From the NCBI GenBank assembly GCA_964434385.1, contig CAYSUW010000003.1:1-64000 (forward strand): DNA of 64,000 bases, read 5' to 3'. Numbering within the stretch: position 1 is the stretch's first letter; each line of letters begins with the position of its first letter. Below, piece by piece: positions 27,548-38,100 of the stretch. This stretch comes from GCA-002700125 sp964434385. GTDB taxonomy: Bacteria > Chloroflexota > Dehalococcoidia > Lucifugimonadales > Lucifugimonadaceae. The notes under the pieces were generated by a model. That model was not told the origin of the DNA and ran no database searches. It worked only from the letters and a program-made list of their open reading frames with translations. The translations under genes were made by a program, and so were the position numbers.

Positions 27548-28191
27548 TGATCTTTCAATTAATAATTCACATTCTATTTGGAGTAATTGCCTATTTGATA
27601 GGTTCTGTACAGTTTGGAATAATTTCGGGGAAATTAATACAAGGAATTGATATTAGAGAACATGGAAGCAAAAGCACAGGAGCTACAAATGTTGGAAGAA
27701 CTTTAGGAGTCAAAATTGCTACTGTAGTAGCATTATTAGACATAGGAAAAGGCTTTTTAATTGTTTTTTTTCTTACTAATATCCTTAAGTTTTTAAATTA
27801 CGAAAATCCTTTCAGTATTATTATCTTTGGTTCCTTGGTAATTTTAGGACATTGTTGGCCAATTTTTTATAAATTCAAAGGAGGAAAAGGAGTTTTGACA
27901 AGTTTAGGAGTATATTTTCTAGTAAATCCACTCTTATGTATGATTGCATTATTCACATTCATCATAATATTAACCATTTCTAAATATGTCTCTTTAGGAT
28001 CAATAATTGGAGCAACAGTAGCATTAATATATGTTGTTGTTTCTGTTTTAAGTTCATTTGGTAACTCAACTTCAACTGACCTATTATTTACTTTATTTAT
28101 TTTTTGTGTCATATTCTATCGGCACAAAGAAAATATCCAAAGATTATTAAAAGGAGAAGAAAATAAAATAGGTAATAATATAAAACCCTAA
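27547..28191 (+). CDS. plsY: Glycerol-3-phosphate acyltransferase PlsY
   Basis: This 214-residue, roughly seven-helix membrane protein has the canonical motifs GSKSTGATNVGRTLG and GHCWPIFYKFKGGKG. It transfers the acyl group of acyl-phosphate to glycerol-3-phosphate, giving lysophosphatidic acid. Its start overlaps the stop of der, and gpsA, which makes glycerol-3-phosphate, follows 16 bases later. This is the housekeeping copy; the one at 9222 is divergent. Confidence 0.96.
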   Translation: MIFQLIIHILFGVIAYLIGSVQFGIISGKLIQGIDIREHGSKSTGATNVGRTLGVKIATVVALLDIGKGFLIVFFLTNILKFLNYENPFSIIIFGSLVILGHCWPIFYKFKGGKGVLTSLGVYFLVNPLLCMIALFTFIIILTISKYVSLGSIIGATVALIYVVVSVLSSFGNSTSTDLLFTLFIFCVIFYRHKENIQRLLKGEENKIGNNIKP

Positions 28192-28207
28192 TATACTTCT
28201 TAAAATA

Positions 28208-29215
28208 ATGAAAAAGATTACTATCATAGGCAATACAACATGGGGATTTTCGCTATCATATCTGATATCTAAAAAGGTAAAAAATATTTCAATTCTCACC
28301 AGATCTAGAGAAGAACAAGACTTCCTGAATCAAACTAGAATTCATCAAAATTTGTCAGATAAAATGAAATTGCCTATTGAAGTTAATATTGAATCAAATA
28401 TTAAAAAAACTATTGAAGAATCAGACACTCTCATTATAGCAGTCCCATCAAATACTCTTCCGGAAAACCTGTCTAAAATTAGAGAATTTGTGACTCCTGA
28501 AAAATATATTATCAGTGCTACAAAAGGTATTTCAGTTAACGGAAAAAGAATGTCTGAGGTGATTAGCAACCATTTAAATAATTTATCCACAAATAATATA
28601 GGGGTATTATCAGGACCTAATCTTGCTTCAGAAATTTCTGAAGGAAAACCTACTGTTTCTATTATTGCTTTCAATGATATTAATACTTCAAATAATTTCA
28701 GAAATGCTTTTTCATCCGATAAATTCAGAATTTACAGTAGAGCCGATGTAATAGGAACAGAATTAGGAGGGGCATTTAAAAACATTATAGCCATAGGTGC
28801 TGGAATAATAGATGGCCTAGAATTAGGAACAAATGCTAAATCAGCATTTGTGACTAGAGGACTTCACGAAATTACAAAACTAGGAGTAAAATTAGGAGCA
28901 GATAAAACTACATTCTCTGGGTTATCAGGAATGGGAGATTTAATGACAAGTTGTTTTGGAAATTCTAGCAGAAACTGGAAACTAGGAGTTGCTTTGTCTC
29001 AAGGATTATCAGTTGAGGAATTTTCAGATCAATCAAAAATCACTTTAGAAGGAATACAAACAACTCTAGAAGCAGAAAAATTGAGTAAAAAGCATCAAGT
29101 TTCTATGCCTATAACTGAAACCACTGCAAAAGTATTAAAAAGAGAAATTTCTATAAATTCAGCTATAAAAAAACTGATGACAAGAGAACTATCTGAAGAA
29201 GTAATAAATAATTAA
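28208..29215 (+). CDS. gpsA: Glycerol-3-phosphate dehydrogenase (NAD(P)+)
   Basis: This 335-residue protein has an N-terminal Rossmann start (IIGNTTWGFSLSYL), SATKGISV, and the catalytic region LGGAFKNIIAIGAGIIDGL with Lys and the SAFVTRGLHEITKLG helix. It reduces dihydroxyacetone phosphate to glycerol-3-phosphate for the adjacent PlsY. It overlaps the converging rsmE by 4 bases. Confidence 0.96.
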   Translation: MKKITIIGNTTWGFSLSYLISKKVKNISILTRSREEQDFLNQTRIHQNLSDKMKLPIEVNIESNIKKTIEESDTLIIAVPSNTLPENLSKIREFVTPEKYIISATKGISVNGKRMSEVISNHLNNLSTNNIGVLSGPNLASEISEGKPTVSIIAFNDINTSNNFRNAFSSDKFRIYSRADVIGTELGGAFKNIIAIGAGIIDGLELGTNAKSAFVTRGLHEITKLGVKLGADKTTFSGLSGMGDLMTSCFGNSSRNWKLGVALSQGLSVEEFSDQSKITLEGIQTTLEAEKLSKKHQVSMPITETTAKVLKREISINSAIKKLMTRELSEEVINN

Positions 29216-30000
29216 TCTCTATTTTTCCCACTTATAAAACCTTGAAATTGATATCTGATTACTGAGACTGAAGAAATTGCAGCAGTTTCAGCTTTTAGAA
29301 CTCTATCTCCAAGAGAAACAATATTACATCCATAATCTTTAGCCATTGATATTTCAGAAGAAGAAAATCCACCTACGGGACCAATAAATATTACTATTCT
29401 ATTTATTTTATGTTTTCCAGTTTTAGATGCTAATTTAATTAAACAAGGTCTTAAATCTTGAATACGATAACCTTCTTTTAAAACTTCAGACTTTTCATAA
29501 AAAACAATTTTTTCATCTTCCTTGAATAATTCAAGTAAATCCTTAAAAGTATAAAAAGGCTCAAGCTTTGGCATTATATTTCCTCCTGATTGTTCTACAG
29601 CCTCTTTAATAATCTTCTCCCACCTAAAGTGCTTGGGATTATTTGTTTTTAATTTTGATCTTCCTTGTACTCTTTCAGATATCATAGGAATTATTTGTGT
29701 GACTCCGAGTTCAGATATTTTTTCAAGAATTAATTCAAAACGATCATTTTTTATAAATGCTTGACATAAAATTATTTCTGGATAAATCTCAAATTTTCTA
29801 GTTTTTTTAGATATTATTTTGCCAAAATCACAATCATCATCCAGGATTTTTATTGAATATTCACATTCTGTTTCATCAAACACCTCAATCAAATCATCTT
29901 TTCTAAGTCTAAGAACATTTTTCAATTGATGTCTTATTTGTTCTAAAGATATAGATAAATTATCATTTTCTTGAAAATTACTGATGAAAAATCTATGCAT
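29212..30000 (-). CDS. rsmE: 16S rRNA m3U1498 methyltransferase RsmE
   Basis: This 262-residue SPOUT-class protein has an N-terminal PUA-like domain, the mid motif LILEKISELGVTQIIPM, the SAM region IGPVGGFSSSE and the trefoil-knot end SLGDRVLKAETAAISS. It methylates U1498 of 16S rRNA. The gene follows prmA after 3 bases, in the hrcA-dnaJ-prmA-rsmE run. Confidence 0.94.
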   Translation of the reverse strand: MHRFFISNFQENDNLSISLEQIRHQLKNVLRLRKDDLIEVFDETECEYSIKILDDDCDFGKIISKKTRKFEIYPEIILCQAFIKNDRFELILEKISELGVTQIIPMISERVQGRSKLKTNNPKHFRWEKIIKEAVEQSGGNIMPKLEPFYTFKDLLELFKEDEKIVFYEKSEVLKEGYRIQDLRPCLIKLASKTGKHKINRIVIFIGPVGGFSSSEISMAKDYGCNIVSLGDRVLKAETAAISSVSVIRYQFQGFISGKNRD

Positions 30001-30003
30001 AAA

Positions 30004-30900
30004 CTATCCTTTCAAAACTACAGAAATCCAATTACCATTTTGTAATTTATTCAACAATTTAAAATTCTCGTTAAGATATATTTTTATTACTTCATTAAAT
30101 CTTGAGGCTAAAATTCCCGACATTATAACAATTCCATTTTTAGAAACCATATTAGATATAACTTTAAAATTTTCTATCAATATACTAGAAGTCAGATTAG
30201 CTAATACAAGATCAAATTTTTCTGATTTTACAGGGATTTCAAATAAATTTCCGTGAAAAAATTTAGATTTTGATATAAATCCAGATTCTCTAAAATTATT
30301 CTTAGCAGAATTTATAGCTTCAATATCATTATCAACACAATAAACTTTCTTAGAACCTAGTAATAAAGAACAAAGAGCTAATATGCCGGAGCCCGTACCT
30401 AAATCAATTACTGATTCATAACCTTTTATATAATGTTCAATAAATTCTATACACATTTTCGTAGTTACATGATGCCCAGTACCAAACGCCATTGAAGGTT
30501 CTATAACTAATGATAATTTATCTGGAAAATTTTTCTTATCTTTATTTTTGGCTACTATAACAATGTCTCTTCCTATCTTAATAGGTGGGAATTCCTGTTT
30601 TTCCCAAGTATCTGAGAATACTTCTTTCATTTCAAGATCTGACATAAGAAAAATTTTCTCAAAAAGCTTCAAACCTACCTGTAAATTAGTTAAAGATTCT
30701 GAGAAATTTTGATCAGATAAAATATAACCTATCACTTCTACATCTAATTCATTTTCTGATCTTGACTCTTCATTGAAATCTATAATTTGAGTAAAAACAT
30801 TTTCGGATAAATATTTATGAAATAATCTTACAGTGGGTTCTACATATTCTGAGTTGACTCTTATTTTCAATTCTACCCATTTACTTCCTCTTTCACTCAT
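30004..30900 (-). CDS. prmA: Ribosomal protein L11 methyltransferase
   Basis: This 298-residue protein has an N-terminal substrate-binding domain and a class I methyltransferase domain with AFGTGHHVTTK, DLGTGSGILALCS, VYCVDND and a post-catalytic LVLANLTSSIL. It trimethylates ribosomal protein L11. It lies 24 bases after dnaJ and 3 bases before rsmE. The dnaJ-prmA-rsmE order is common in bacteria. Confidence 0.93.
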   Translation of the reverse strand: MSERGSKWVELKIRVNSEYVEPTVRLFHKYLSENVFTQIIDFNEESRSENELDVEVIGYILSDQNFSESLTNLQVGLKLFEKIFLMSDLEMKEVFSDTWEKQEFPPIKIGRDIVIVAKNKDKKNFPDKLSLVIEPSMAFGTGHHVTTKMCIEFIEHYIKGYESVIDLGTGSGILALCSLLLGSKKVYCVDNDIEAINSAKNNFRESGFISKSKFFHGNLFEIPVKSEKFDLVLANLTSSILIENFKVISNMVSKNGIVIMSGILASRFNEVIKIYLNENFKLLNKLQNGNWISVVLKG

Positions 30901-30924
30901 CTAAAATCCTATTCTTTAAATTTT

Positions 30925-32079
30925 TCAGTCCTCTTGAAGAAATCCATCTTTTATTCTTTTGAAAATACTTCTACCATCTGATTCTTGAACCTTACCATTA
31001 GATTTGTTCACTAAAGATTTTTCCAGATCTTCAAAAAGTAATGTTTGCTCTTTTGATAGTTTTTTAGGAGTTATCACTCTAAGAATTACTATCATATCCC
31101 CTTTTTTACGAAGATTATTTACTTCAGGAAACCCTAAACCTGATAATTTAAGTTGATCTCCGCTTTGAGTACCAGGTTTAACTTGAATACTAGTTTCGCC
31201 TTCAATAGTAGGGATGGTTATATCTCTTCCTAATACTGCCTGAACAATATCTACGTCAACTCCGAGAAAAATATTACTACCTTTTCTAACAAAAACATCA
31301 TGAGGATCCACATTAATATGAACTAAAATATCACCCTTAGGTCCACCATTTACACCAGGGTCACCCTGATTAGACAATTTGACTATATCACCATCAGAAA
31401 TTCCGGGTGGAATTTTAACTATCAAGTCTTTAAGTACTTTTGACAAACCTCTTCCTCTACAATCTGTACAAAGTTCTTGAATTAATTGACCAGAACCATT
31501 ACAAGAAGAACAAGAAGTTCTCTGCTCGAACTGTCCAAAAATCGTACGTTGAAGTCTTCTAACTTGTCCAGTTCCTTTACATGTTGAACATGAATCTACT
31601 TTGGTTCCAGGTTTTGCTCTTGAACCTTTACAGGTAATACAGTTTTCTAATCTTTGAATTTTTAGAGGTTCTTCTTTTCCAGTTGCTGATTCATAAAAAT
31701 TTATCCTTACTCTATATTCCAAATTTCTACCATGAGTAGCTCTATTTGAAGAGCTTCTTGATGAACCAAAAGATCCTCCGAAAAAGGTTTCAAATATATC
31801 TCCAAAGCCACCTAAATCCTCAAAACCACCTTGTTGAAAGCCTCCAAATTGTCCTTGCAATCCAGCATGCCCAAATTGATCATAAATTTTCTTTTTTTCA
31901 GGATCTATTAATACTTGATAAGCTTCATTTATTTCTTTGAATTTTTCTGATGCACCAGAATTTTTATTTCTATCAGGATGAAATTCAAAAGCAAGTTTTC
32001 GAAATTTCTTCTTTATTTCTTCAACTGAGGCATTTTTATTAATACCCAATATTTCATAATAATCTTTGTTAGAGCTCAT
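30925..32079 (-). CDS. dnaJ: Chaperone DnaJ
   Basis: This 384-residue type I Hsp40 has an N-terminal J-domain with HPD at 34-36, a Gly/Phe-rich linker (about 75-115) and four zinc-binding repeats: a degenerate CITCKGSR followed by CSTCKGTG, CSSCNGSG and CTDCRGRG. The C-terminal client-binding domains follow. It stimulates DnaK ATPase. The gene is 44 bases after hrcA. grpE and dnaK, often between or beside them, are absent from this locus. Confidence 0.96.
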   Translation of the reverse strand: MSSNKDYYEILGINKNASVEEIKKKFRKLAFEFHPDRNKNSGASEKFKEINEAYQVLIDPEKKKIYDQFGHAGLQGQFGGFQQGGFEDLGGFGDIFETFFGGSFGSSRSSSNRATHGRNLEYRVRINFYESATGKEEPLKIQRLENCITCKGSRAKPGTKVDSCSTCKGTGQVRRLQRTIFGQFEQRTSCSSCNGSGQLIQELCTDCRGRGLSKVLKDLIVKIPPGISDGDIVKLSNQGDPGVNGGPKGDILVHINVDPHDVFVRKGSNIFLGVDVDIVQAVLGRDITIPTIEGETSIQVKPGTQSGDQLKLSGLGFPEVNNLRKKGDMIVILRVITPKKLSKEQTLLFEDLEKSLVNKSNGKVQESDGRSIFKRIKDGFLQED

Positions 32080-32123
32080 ATAATAAATTCAGAAGACATA
32101 AAATTAACCTGAAGAAATCAATT

Positions 32124-33170
32124 CTATTCTAATACTAGTGATTTTTCTCCTATATTCCTCTTAAATAATCTATCAATCCAAAAAGATGCATATTTTACTA
32201 TCGGTAAGATTCTTTTATATGGAATTCTTTTTGGAACAATTAAACCAATAGATCCACCTAAGGAATGATTAAGTCCAAAAGGAGCTATAATAATACTAAA
32301 CCATTTCATTTGGTTTTCTATGTTATCCTCTCCTATTATAACCCTAAAAGAAGCATTGTCCTTAGATAAATCTATTAAGTCCTCAAAAAAGAGAGGGTTT
32401 TCTATTATCTCTAAAAGAGATTTTGCAATCATTGGCTGTGATATCACATCTGGATGATCAAAAACTTTATTTGCACCCTTAAATTTTCCTTCTTCAGATC
32501 TTCTAATACGAAGTATGTGAATTTCAAATATTTCAATGCAAATTTGTTGCAAAAAAGTATCTATTGAATAAATTAGAAATTTTGCTTCCTCCATTTTATC
32601 AACCGTTTTTCCAAAGATTTCTAACTTGATAAAATTATCCAAAAACTGAAGTTCTTCAGTATTCATATTTTTAACATTGTTTAACTTAACTTCTAAAACT
32701 GCACCATTAGATAATTTGGAGGTGATTACTAATTCATTTTCAATCTGAAAAAAAATAAAATCTACTACAAAAGAAGTAGAAGTATACATCTTACTAAAAG
32801 CTACTCCTCCAGTTAAATCAGAGATAACAGATATTGCATTTTCACAACAATCTTCAAAAGTCTTCGGCAAAATATTTAATTTACCTTTCAAGGCAGTAAA
32901 ATCATTTATCTCAGGAGGTTCATCATCAGGAATCATTTCAATAAACAATTGATAACCTTTATGTAACGGAATACTTCCTGAAAACTGATGTAATTTAGAT
33001 ATATATCCTTTTCTAGCTAGTAATACCATTTCATTCCTTACGGTTGCAGGACTAACTTCTATTTCACTATTTTGTACTATTGACTCAGAAGCAACTGGAT
33101 AACCAGTATCTACATATTCATCAATCAATACATTCAGTATTTCTTTAGTTCTTGAGTTCAAATCATTCAT
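32124..33170 (-). CDS. hrcA: Heat-inducible transcription repressor HrcA
   Basis: This 348-residue protein has an N-terminal winged helix-turn-helix (SRTKEILNVLIDEY with VSPATVRNEM) and a C-terminal GAF-like dimerisation region (LIVPKRIPYKRILPIVKY at the end). It represses chaperone genes via the CIRCE element. I see no CIRCE inverted repeat between the start at 33170 and the divergent MBL gene at 33328, nor upstream of dnaJ, so its target may be elsewhere. Confidence 0.94.
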   Translation of the reverse strand: MNDLNSRTKEILNVLIDEYVDTGYPVASESIVQNSEIEVSPATVRNEMVLLARKGYISKLHQFSGSIPLHKGYQLFIEMIPDDEPPEINDFTALKGKLNILPKTFEDCCENAISVISDLTGGVAFSKMYTSTSFVVDFIFFQIENELVITSKLSNGAVLEVKLNNVKNMNTEELQFLDNFIKLEIFGKTVDKMEEAKFLIYSIDTFLQQICIEIFEIHILRIRRSEEGKFKGANKVFDHPDVISQPMIAKSLLEIIENPLFFEDLIDLSKDNASFRVIIGEDNIENQMKWFSIIIAPFGLNHSLGGSIGLIVPKRIPYKRILPIVKYASFWIDRLFKRNIGEKSLVLE

Positions 33171-33327
33171 AATAAAATATCATTATTGTTAATCTAAAAA
33201 TAAAATATCGTAATAAATTTTGTTACCATTAGACTGAATGTTAAAGTAAATATATTAAATTTATTTATATTGTTAATTCTATAAAAAATCTAAAAAAGTA
33301 CCAATGATTTAAATAATTGAGGTAATC

Positions 33328-33963
33328 ATGAGAATAAGCTGGAAAAGTGGTAATACAATAATAGCAGATACAAACTCTGGAAAAATCATATTTGATCCTG
33401 TAGTAAAAAATTTATCTCCTGAGGATCAAAAAGATTCAAATACCATATTAACTTTTAGTACTGAGTCTCTATATCTTTCTACTAAAAGTAAAATAACCAA
33501 TGAATCAAAAAATGTTTTCGGTCCCGGGGAATATGAGTTTGGAAAAATCGGATTGAAAGGAGTTGCTCATGGAAATACAGAAACAAAGGACGAATCAACA
33601 ATAAATAACATTGTTACAGCTGAATGTGAAAATCTTTCCATTTGTCATTTGGGGAATCTTAACATAATGTTATCAACCTCATTAATTGCCCAACATATCT
33701 CTGGTGTAGATATCCTTCTAATGCCTTTAAACACATCATTACTTTCCATGGATGATTTAACTAATCTAGTTAGAGCTATAGATCCTAGAGTAGTAATACC
33801 CATCAATTATAAATATTCTGAACAAACTACGACCACACAGAAGCTTTTCTCATCAGAATTAGGGGTTGAGGTAGGTGAATCTGTTTTAAGAGCCTCATTG
33901 ACTAAATCTAACCTTAACAGTTTGGATGGATTGAATCTGATTTTTCTTAAACCTACAGGCTAA
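33328..33963 (+). CDS. MBL-fold protein of the COG2220 type
   Basis: This 211-residue protein has the short MBL-like plan seen in many Chloroflexota: FGPGEYEFGKIGLKGVA, then ICHLGNL and DILLMPLN, and DPRVVIPINY, corresponding to the strands of UPF0173-like hydrolases. The classic HxHxDH metal motif is absent, so catalysis is doubtful. GAGG precedes the ATG. It is divergent from hrcA. Function unknown. Confidence 0.7.
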   Translation: MRISWKSGNTIIADTNSGKIIFDPVVKNLSPEDQKDSNTILTFSTESLYLSTKSKITNESKNVFGPGEYEFGKIGLKGVAHGNTETKDESTINNIVTAECENLSICHLGNLNIMLSTSLIAQHISGVDILLMPLNTSLLSMDDLTNLVRAIDPRVVIPINYKYSEQTTTTQKLFSSELGVEVGESVLRASLTKSNLNSLDGLNLIFLKPTG

Positions 33964-33965
33964 TT

Positions 33966-35081
33966 TTAGTGATTTCTACCTGAAATTTTTCTAAATCCTA
34001 TAAATAGCAGGGGAGTTAATAACATTGCAATATGACCTGAAGACACTGGTGCGTTCGGATCAATATTAGCACCACATGCTCCACCACCATTTTCTTCTTC
34101 TTTGATAGCCATAGACTGAGTATCGTCTTTTGTAGAATCAGAAATATTTTCTTCCTTTGGTTCAACAGCTGCTAAAGGAGTAGGAGTAGGAGTTGATGTA
34201 ACTTCTACAATAATTTTCTCCACTACTGCTGGAACAGGTGTCCTAGTTGGTTCAGGAACACTAGGTTTCGGTGTTGGTGGAATAGAAGTTGGAGTAGGCG
34301 GAACTGGTGTAGCTGGGATACTCGGAAAAATAAGATTTACTTCTTTATTGAATTCACCAGCTACAAATTTATGAGTAGATAAAGATTTAATACCCTCTAA
34401 AATAAATACAATTTCTTCACCAACATAATAGTCAAATTTAGGATCAATCACAATCTTATATATTCCTTCTTCGATTTCAACAGTTTCAGAAGTATAATCA
34501 TTAATTACTGCATACAATTTTAATCCTGCACCAGCATATTCACCTGAACTTCCAGATACTATTTCGCCACTAATAAATGATGGTTGCACTACTACAGGAG
34601 TTGGGGTTGGGGTAGGTGGAATAGGAGTTGGGGTTGGAGTAGCAACTGGCATATCAGAAAAATGAAGATCTTGAATTACAGATAAATTCCATTTGCCATC
34701 AGAATCTGAATCATAAGTTAATGATTCATCAGCTTTTACCTGATCTTCTAGCCATACTTCAAAAACAGTTCCTCGGTTAAGCCTAGGTCCTAATTGAATA
34801 TGATATCGACCAGGAGCAAATTCACCAACATTAGCAGTTAATTCAATATCTCCAGATCTAAGTATCAAAGCAATATTACCAGATATATCAGTTTCATATT
34901 CATTAATTTTTTTACCGTTAATAAACACATTTCCCTGATACACAATAATACGTGGGATAAAATTAAACTCTTCGGGTCCTTCAGCTTTAATAAGATCTGA
35001 AGTAACAAATATACCTGTTGTGAGCATAAAAGATGTCACAATTCCTATTAATAGTATTTTAAAATTCATATTCATATTCAT
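33966..35081 (-). CDS. Exported Pro/Thr-rich protein with CTERM-like tail
   Basis: This 371-residue protein starts with an N-terminal signal sequence after three in-frame ATGs, so the start may be 35081 or slightly later. Two beta-rich domains are separated by Pro/Thr linkers (PTPTPIPPTPTPTP and a PTPTSIPPTPKP stretch). The tail carries GGGACG, then a hydrophobic stretch HIAMLLTPLLFIGF and basic RKISGRNH. This Gly-Cys-hydrophobic-basic plan resembles C-terminal sorting signals of exosortase/rhombosortase-type systems. No sorting enzyme is seen in the window. It lies 99 bases beyond the S-layer-like stop on the same strand. Confidence 0.8.
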   Translation of the reverse strand: MNMNMNFKILLIGIVTSFMLTTGIFVTSDLIKAEGPEEFNFIPRIIVYQGNVFINGKKINEYETDISGNIALILRSGDIELTANVGEFAPGRYHIQLGPRLNRGTVFEVWLEDQVKADESLTYDSDSDGKWNLSVIQDLHFSDMPVATPTPTPIPPTPTPTPVVVQPSFISGEIVSGSSGEYAGAGLKLYAVINDYTSETVEIEEGIYKIVIDPKFDYYVGEEIVFILEGIKSLSTHKFVAGEFNKEVNLIFPSIPATPVPPTPTSIPPTPKPSVPEPTRTPVPAVVEKIIVEVTSTPTPTPLAAVEPKEENISDSTKDDTQSMAIKEEENGGGACGANIDPNAPVSSGHIAMLLTPLLFIGFRKISGRNH

Positions 35082-35119
35082 ATTATCTTATAATAACAAT
35101 TCCCCTTAAGTATATAAAA

Positions 35120-35149
35120 ATGGCCTCCTGCATTTCTACAGGAGGCCAT
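35120..35149 (-). terminator. Intrinsic terminator of the S-layer-like gene
   Basis: A perfect 11-bp stem (35120-35130 with 35139-35149) has an 8-base loop. On the minus strand it is followed by TTTTTATATA, about 31 bases after the S-layer stop at 35181. The plus side also has a T-rich run, so it may act in both directions. Confidence 0.88.
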
Positions 35150-35180
35150 ATTATTTTTACTCGTTTTTACCTAAATCTGT

Positions 35181-38100
35181 TTATGGACTAGGTGGAACGA
35201 TTGCCAATACTGATCCATCAGATTGAGGTTTAACGTATATCCACAATCCTTGTCCAGTACTAACGTTATCGCCTGAAGCTACTTCTACGAACTTCAAGTT
35301 AGTAGTGTCATACTTGTAGACAATATCATGTCCACCAGCATTTGCATCTACTAAGTCACCGAAGTATAAGGTAGAAGTTGTAATGGTAGTACCATCAGCA
35401 CCTTGAGTATTAGCTCTAGATACATCTACAACTCCTACGAAGTTCCAACCAGCAACAGTTGGTATAGTGACCACCGCTGGAGGGGTACCAGCAGAAGGTT
35501 CTACTGCACCAACTAGAGCAACAGCTTGGCTTTCGAAGTTATTGTTGTGTACCCAGTATCCAACACCTTGAGATACAGATGTTAGCGGAGACTCGCTCGT
35601 GCTAGCAAATGTTCCAGATGTTGCATCTTTAGTAGCTATATGCCATGCGTGGTTCTGATAAGCCAAAACTTGGTCAACACCAGCATTACTGAATACTGTA
35701 TCTATATCACCAGATACAGGATCAGATGGTACGGAAATAGAATTCCAACCAGCTAATAATGTGATTTTGAAGTCAGTTCTAGCAGCCACAGTAAAGCTCT
35801 TAGACTCTTCAGATGTTGCGTTACCCGCATAGTCAGTCATTTTAGCAATAACTGTGTGGGCAGCAGCAGTGAGGTCTGCAGAAGGCACGTAGTAGAATTT
35901 CTTGTTATCAGTAGTAGATAAATCACCACTAATGTCTACTCCGTCCAATGTAGCTTTACTTATTGTTACTTTACTTAAGTCATCACTGTAATCAAGAACA
36001 ATGTAAGGCCTTCTCTGAGTTGTTGTTGAAGCCGCCGTTGGCGAAATCACTAGAGAAGCTGCGTTTGTGTCAAACACGAACTTGATTTGATCAGTTGAAC
36101 TTGAAGCTGTACCGGTAGTTTTAGTGTTACCAGCAGTAGCTTTGTCGGTAGCTGAGACTATTACAGTCTTAGTACCATCATAACCTGGAGTTCCTTTAGC
36201 TATTGATAGAGTGAAGCTCTTAGCTCCTTGTGCAGTAGTTGAAGCACCAACCCAGTCTGCTGAGTCAGTAGCTCCTGCACTTGCACCATAAGCTGTTATT
36301 TCAACTCTGGATGCTCCGAATCCACAAGTGCTTACAGCACCACAAGGACCCAAGTATGCATTACCAGCAGTTGTTGCTGTATCTCCACCACCAGCCTTGG
36401 ACATTCCAAGGTCATGTACAGTAACAGTTGGGTTAGAGATTAACTCTTCATCAGTTGTTACTGTCAATGTAACTGTATTCTTAGTTAAACCAGCTGCACC
36501 TTCAGTTGCTGCAGTACCTGTTCCTGAACCACCAGATAATACTGCGGTGATTGTAGGATCAATAGTGTCTGTAGCATTTCCTAGTGAGCCAGTTGCTGTA
36601 GCGTTACCTGCCATATCAGAAACTGAACCAGCTAATGCAACTTTTGGAGTGTCATTAGCAGTCATTGATGAATCTAAAGTAAGGTAAACTCTCTGTGTTC
36701 CTTCAGTAATTGAAGTGTCACCAGCATCTACAACGAAAGAATAAACTGTAGCAGCTGATGGAGTATGAGTTGTTCCGTCATCAAAAGTGACTAGGAAGTC
36801 AGTTGCATCAATATCTGCAACATTACCATCAAAGTTAACTACGATCGCTGTAGCTTTAGTTGTTGTATCTTTGTGAGTCTTGTCTCTTACGTCAAGACTT
36901 GAGTCCCACCACCAACCGGTATTTGCACTTGAAATAGAAGGCAATTTCTGGTCAATTTTAATGTGGTGTGGAGCATATTTAGCTAATACACCTACGCTAG
37001 CAGTTGAGTCAGAGTCAGAGAATCCAACGTTACCTGCTAAGTCAGAAGCAACACCAATGAAGTCTACCCAGTGGTTTACTGGAAGAGTCAAGTTACTGTT
37101 TCCGTCTATAGGTAAGCTTGCTGATGGAGTATGAGTGTAAGTCAAAGAACTTGAACCATCAGTAGTTGTTCCTCTGTCAACTGTTACACCACCAGTTGCT
37201 ACAGTGTAGCTATCGTGACTACCACCGTTAAGAGCACCTGCTGTAGTAAAACCATAAAGAACAAGAAGTTCAGCTTCGCTTGCATTTACTCCAGTAGCAG
37301 TGGCTGTGTTTCCACTAATAGTAGCAGAACTGTCAGATGTGATTACATCAGCACCTGCAGTAGTTCCATCATTATCATCTGAGTAAGTCTTGTCTTCTGT
37401 ATCATCATTCTCTTCATCAAGTAGCAAGAGAGCGTTTGATACATCAAGACCAGCACCTGCATCAGTAGCAGTTAAGCTAACAGTAGGTACTCTAGTCTGA
37501 TTCTCAGAAGCATGAGCTGGACTGTTAACAGTCACAGTAGGAATAGTAGCATCAACTTGCGCAGAAACGGTAGTTGATACATTGGTTGAATCTTTAGTTG
37601 TAGCATCTGTGTATTTCACATATACTACTCCACCATCTTTAACTGCCAATGTACTTGTAGCAGAAGTTGCACTTCTACCGGCAGCACTTGCACAATCATT
37701 CGCACAAGTTGTAGGTATATCATGTCCAAAGGAACCAACAGGATAAGTAGACTGATCACCGGTTGCTGTTAAAACAATTCCAGTTCCATCTGCTACGCTC
37801 TGAATCATTCCTAGAGGCATTTCTGTGTTTTGATTATCGAATATTGTGAATAGTTGCTCAAATACACCAGTATTTCTACCAGTTTCCTGAAGAACTAAAG
37901 ATATAGCGTTACTTGAAGTCACAACGCCACTCCATGCAGTTACAGAAGTAGTATTAACCTGACTGGTGCTCCATGATAGAGATACCAAAGCTACAGGATA
38001 TTCTGCCTGTAAAGGTCCACTTGCAGCAGCATTATTTGGAGGGTTAACAACATTTAATGCGTTGTTAGCTGTACTCACAGTAATCTGAGCTGACTGGTTA

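Noticed and set aside
33171..33327. CIRCE element upstream of hrcA
   Set aside because: No TTAGCACTC/GAGTGCTAA-like inverted repeat is present in the interval.
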